NCBI RefSeq assembly: GCF_025399795.1
Contig: NZ_JAODTZ010000006.1
Location: 217,884 to 281,883, forward strand
DNA length: 64,000 bases
Origin: Streptomyces rhizosphaerihabitans
GTDB lineage: Bacteria > Actinomycetota > Actinomycetes > Streptomycetales > Streptomycetaceae
Direction: 5' to 3'
Position 1 is the first letter of the stretch; each line of letters opens with the position of its first letter. The notes below the pieces were generated by a model. The model ran no database searches. It was not told the origin of the DNA and saw only the letters and a program-made list of their open reading frames with translations. Made by a program: the position numbers and the translations under genes. Below, piece after piece: positions 62,557 through 64,000 of the stretch.

Positions 62557-63519
62557 ATGCGCATCCGACGCACGCTTCTCATCCCCCTGTTCGGCGCGAC
62601 GGCGGTCACGGCCGGAGCACTGACGGGGGCGCCCGCGGCGAACGCGGCCCAGGTCATCGAGGTCTCCACCGCCGCCCAGCTCAAGTCGGCCCTCACATCG
62701 GCCGCCCCCGGCGCCACGATCCACCTCGCGGACGGCACATACACCGGCAACTTCAAGACGACGACGGCCGCGAGCGCGGACTCCCGCATCACCCTCAGCG
62801 GCTCCTCGAAAGCCGTCCTCACGGCGGGCGGCGGCTACGGACTGCACCTCAACGGCGCCTCGTACTGGACGGTCCAGGGCATCACCGTCACCGGCGGCCA
62901 GAAGGGCATCATGATCGACTCGGCGAAGGGTGTCGTCGTCGACCAGGTCACCGTCCACGGACTCGACATGGAAGGCATCCACTTCCGCAACTCCAGTACG
63001 GACGGCGTGATCAGGAACTCGAAGATCTACGACACCGGCAACGACGGCCGCGGCATGGGCGAGGGCGTGTACGTCGGCACGGCAGGCGGGACTTCGGACA
63101 AGAGCGACCGCATCCAGATCACCGGCAACACGATCGGGCCGGGCGTGGGCGGCGAGAACGTCGACATCAAGGAAGGCACCACGGGCGCCCGTATCACCGG
63201 CAACACCTTCGACGGCAGCGGCCTGACCGGCGCCAACTACGACGACTCCTGGGTCGATGTGAAGGGCAACGACGTGCTCGTGGAGAACAACAAGGGCACG
63301 TCCACGACGAACGACGGCTACGAGACCCACACCCAGCAGTCCGGCTGGGGCTGCGGCACCGTGTTCCGGGGCAACACCTCGGACCTGCGGGGTGCGACGG
63401 GCGACAAGCAGCTGGCGGTCAACGTCACCAACTACGCCACCGGTTGCCGGACCACCGTGTACGCCTCGAACACGGTGACGGGCGGCAAGGGGCTCACCAA
63501 CATCACGGTGACTCCCTGA
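62557..63519 (+). CDS. Secreted right-handed parallel beta-helix protein (polysaccharide lyase-like)
   Basis: 320 residues. Signal peptide MRIRRTLLIPLFGATAVTAG, cleavage at ANA (residue 31). Lyase-like N terminus IEVSTAAQLKSALTSAAPGATIHLADGTYTGNF (as in chondroitinase B / pectate lyase families), then parallel beta-helix turns: YWTVQGITVTGGQKGIMI, VVVDQVTVHGLDMEGIHFRNSS, IRNSKIYDTGNDGRGMGEGVYVG, IQITGNTIGPGVGGENVDIKEG, ARITGNTFDG. Two Cys near the C terminus may form a disulfide. Substrate and activity not determined. Followed by a strong terminator. Confidence 0.9.
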   Translation: MRIRRTLLIPLFGATAVTAGALTGAPAANAAQVIEVSTAAQLKSALTSAAPGATIHLADGTYTGNFKTTTAASADSRITLSGSSKAVLTAGGGYGLHLNGASYWTVQGITVTGGQKGIMIDSAKGVVVDQVTVHGLDMEGIHFRNSSTDGVIRNSKIYDTGNDGRGMGEGVYVGTAGGTSDKSDRIQITGNTIGPGVGGENVDIKEGTTGARITGNTFDGSGLTGANYDDSWVDVKGNDVLVENNKGTSTTNDGYETHTQQSGWGCGTVFRGNTSDLRGATGDKQLAVNVTNYATGCRTTVYASNTVTGGKGLTNITVTP

Positions 63520-63547
63520 CCTGCCCCACGAAAGAAGACCCCCCATG

Positions 63548-63584
63548 GAAGTGGGCCCGCACCGAATCGGTGCGGGCCCACTTC
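63548..63584. terminator. Bidirectional terminator between beta-helix gene and rpsA
   Basis: GAAGTGGGCCCGCACC (63548-63563) pairs perfectly with GGTGCGGGCCCACTTC (63569-63584); extra G-C closes a three-base loop; T-rich CTTTCAG follows on the plus strand. Confidence 0.95.
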
Positions 63585-63611
63585 TTTCAGCTACTTGCTA
63601 GCGGTGAGCTT

Positions 63612-64000
63612 TCAGCTCTGGCCGCCGGCGAGCTTCTCGCGGAGGGCGGCGAGCGCCTCGTCCGACGCCAGGGCGCCGGAGTTGTCGTCCGACTCCGAGG
63701 AGTAGGAACCGCCGCCGCCACCGGAGGCAGCCGGAGCCGCGCTGGAGGTGCTGGCACCCTCAGCCTCGGCCTGCGCGTCGGCCTCGCGGGACTTGATGAC
63801 CTGAGCCTGGTGCTGCTCGAAGCGCTGCTGCGCCTCGGCGTACTGCGTCTCCCACACCTCACGCTGGGACTCGAAGCCCTCGAGCCAGTCGTTGGTCTCG
63901 GGGTCGAAGCCCTCGGGGTAGATGTAGTTGCCCTGGTCGTCGTACGACGCGGCCATGCCGTACAGCGTCGGGTCGAAGTCGACCGACGCCGGGTCGGCAC
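63612..64000 (-). CDS. rpsA: Ribosomal protein S1, C-terminal 128 residues (cut by window edge)
   Basis: Visible part reads ADPASVDFDPTLYGMAASYD, YIYPEGFDPETNDWLEGFES, REVWETQYAEAQQRFEQHQA and ends ALASDEALAALREKLAGGQS, the characteristic acidic tail of actinobacterial S1. The S1 (OB-fold) RNA-binding repeats lie upstream, outside the window. A short poly-Gly/Ser stretch precedes the last helix. The frame continues without a stop to the window edge, so this is a real truncation by the border. Confidence 0.95.
   Translation of the reverse strand, partial: ADPASVDFDPTLYGMAASYDDQGNYIYPEGFDPETNDWLEGFESQREVWETQYAEAQQRFEQHQAQVIKSREADAQAEAEGASTSSAAPAASGGGGGSYSSESDDNSGALASDEALAALREKLAGGQS

Overview
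The window is high-GC DNA with the gene style of a Streptomyces chromosome: many GTG starts, frequent ATGA/GTGA stop-start overlaps, twin-arginine signal peptides and mycothiol-linked families. The left edge (rapZ-yvcK-whiA behind uvrC) and right edge (rpsA, PAC2 protein, coaE) are a core arrangement I recognise from Streptomyces. whiA is cut by the left border and rpsA by the right border.

Layout. 1-5016 (minus): whiA, yvcK, rapZ and uvrC, overlapping head to tail. 5234-9704: a small membrane protein, a DNA-binding regulator, a Rieske lipoprotein, then a LacI regulator plus fructokinase pair behind a large inverted-repeat operator. 9844-12879: uvrA. 13103-22000: a mycothiol-dependent-isomerase-like protein, a metallo-hydrolase, a polar amino-acid ABC importer, aroQ, an S66 peptidase, an MFS carrier, a Ca2+/H+ antiporter. 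22105-26065: a TerC protein behind a manganese-type (yybP-ykoY) riboswitch candidate, and two TerD proteins. 26227-36064: uvrB, MHYT protein, GDPD, ogt, cupin, psuG-psuK, a methyltransferase, corA. 36401-43122: CBS protein, uridine-kinase-like protein, DUF2293 and DUF1772 proteins, a stand-alone gltD, an AhpD-like protein and a MocR regulator. 43292-46824: a methyltransferase and a WhiJ-type regulatory cluster (XRE, DUF397, HATPase, unknown). 47163-54673: a 57-residue gene, DUF899, FUSC transporter, two tRNA-shaped non-coding RNAs, a DUF7873-like protein, a nucleotidyltransferase, RidA, uracil-DNA glycosylase. 54741-64000: S4 protein, DoxX, methyltransferase, acyltransferase, TPR protein, coaE, PAC2, amine oxidase, a parallel beta-helix secreted protein, rpsA.

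Main discovery candidate: on the minus strand at 50705-50995 there are two tandem RNAs that each fold as a complete tRNA body in circularly permuted order. The T arm and 3' acceptor strand come first, then a short loop, then the 5' acceptor strand and D arm. The anticodon stem is open and continues into an outer helix. All four tRNA stems pair in both copies, and the tertiary-pair residues are kept. This topology matches bacterial YrlA-type Y RNAs (tRNA mimics with a closed acceptor end). Copy A even encodes ACCA after its acceptor strand. They sit directly behind a DUF7873-like protein and a minimal nucleotidyltransferase.

Other notable items: the TerC leader, where the riboswitch P1 strand is exactly complementary to the Shine-Dalgarno; a leaderless GTG start placed by a promoter at 45482; and at least ten short tandem-repeat arrays, several of which begin at, or run through, the stop codon of a gene. 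Nucleotide-excision repair (uvrA, uvrB, uvrC) plus ogt and a uracil-DNA glycosylase make the window rich in DNA-repair functions.
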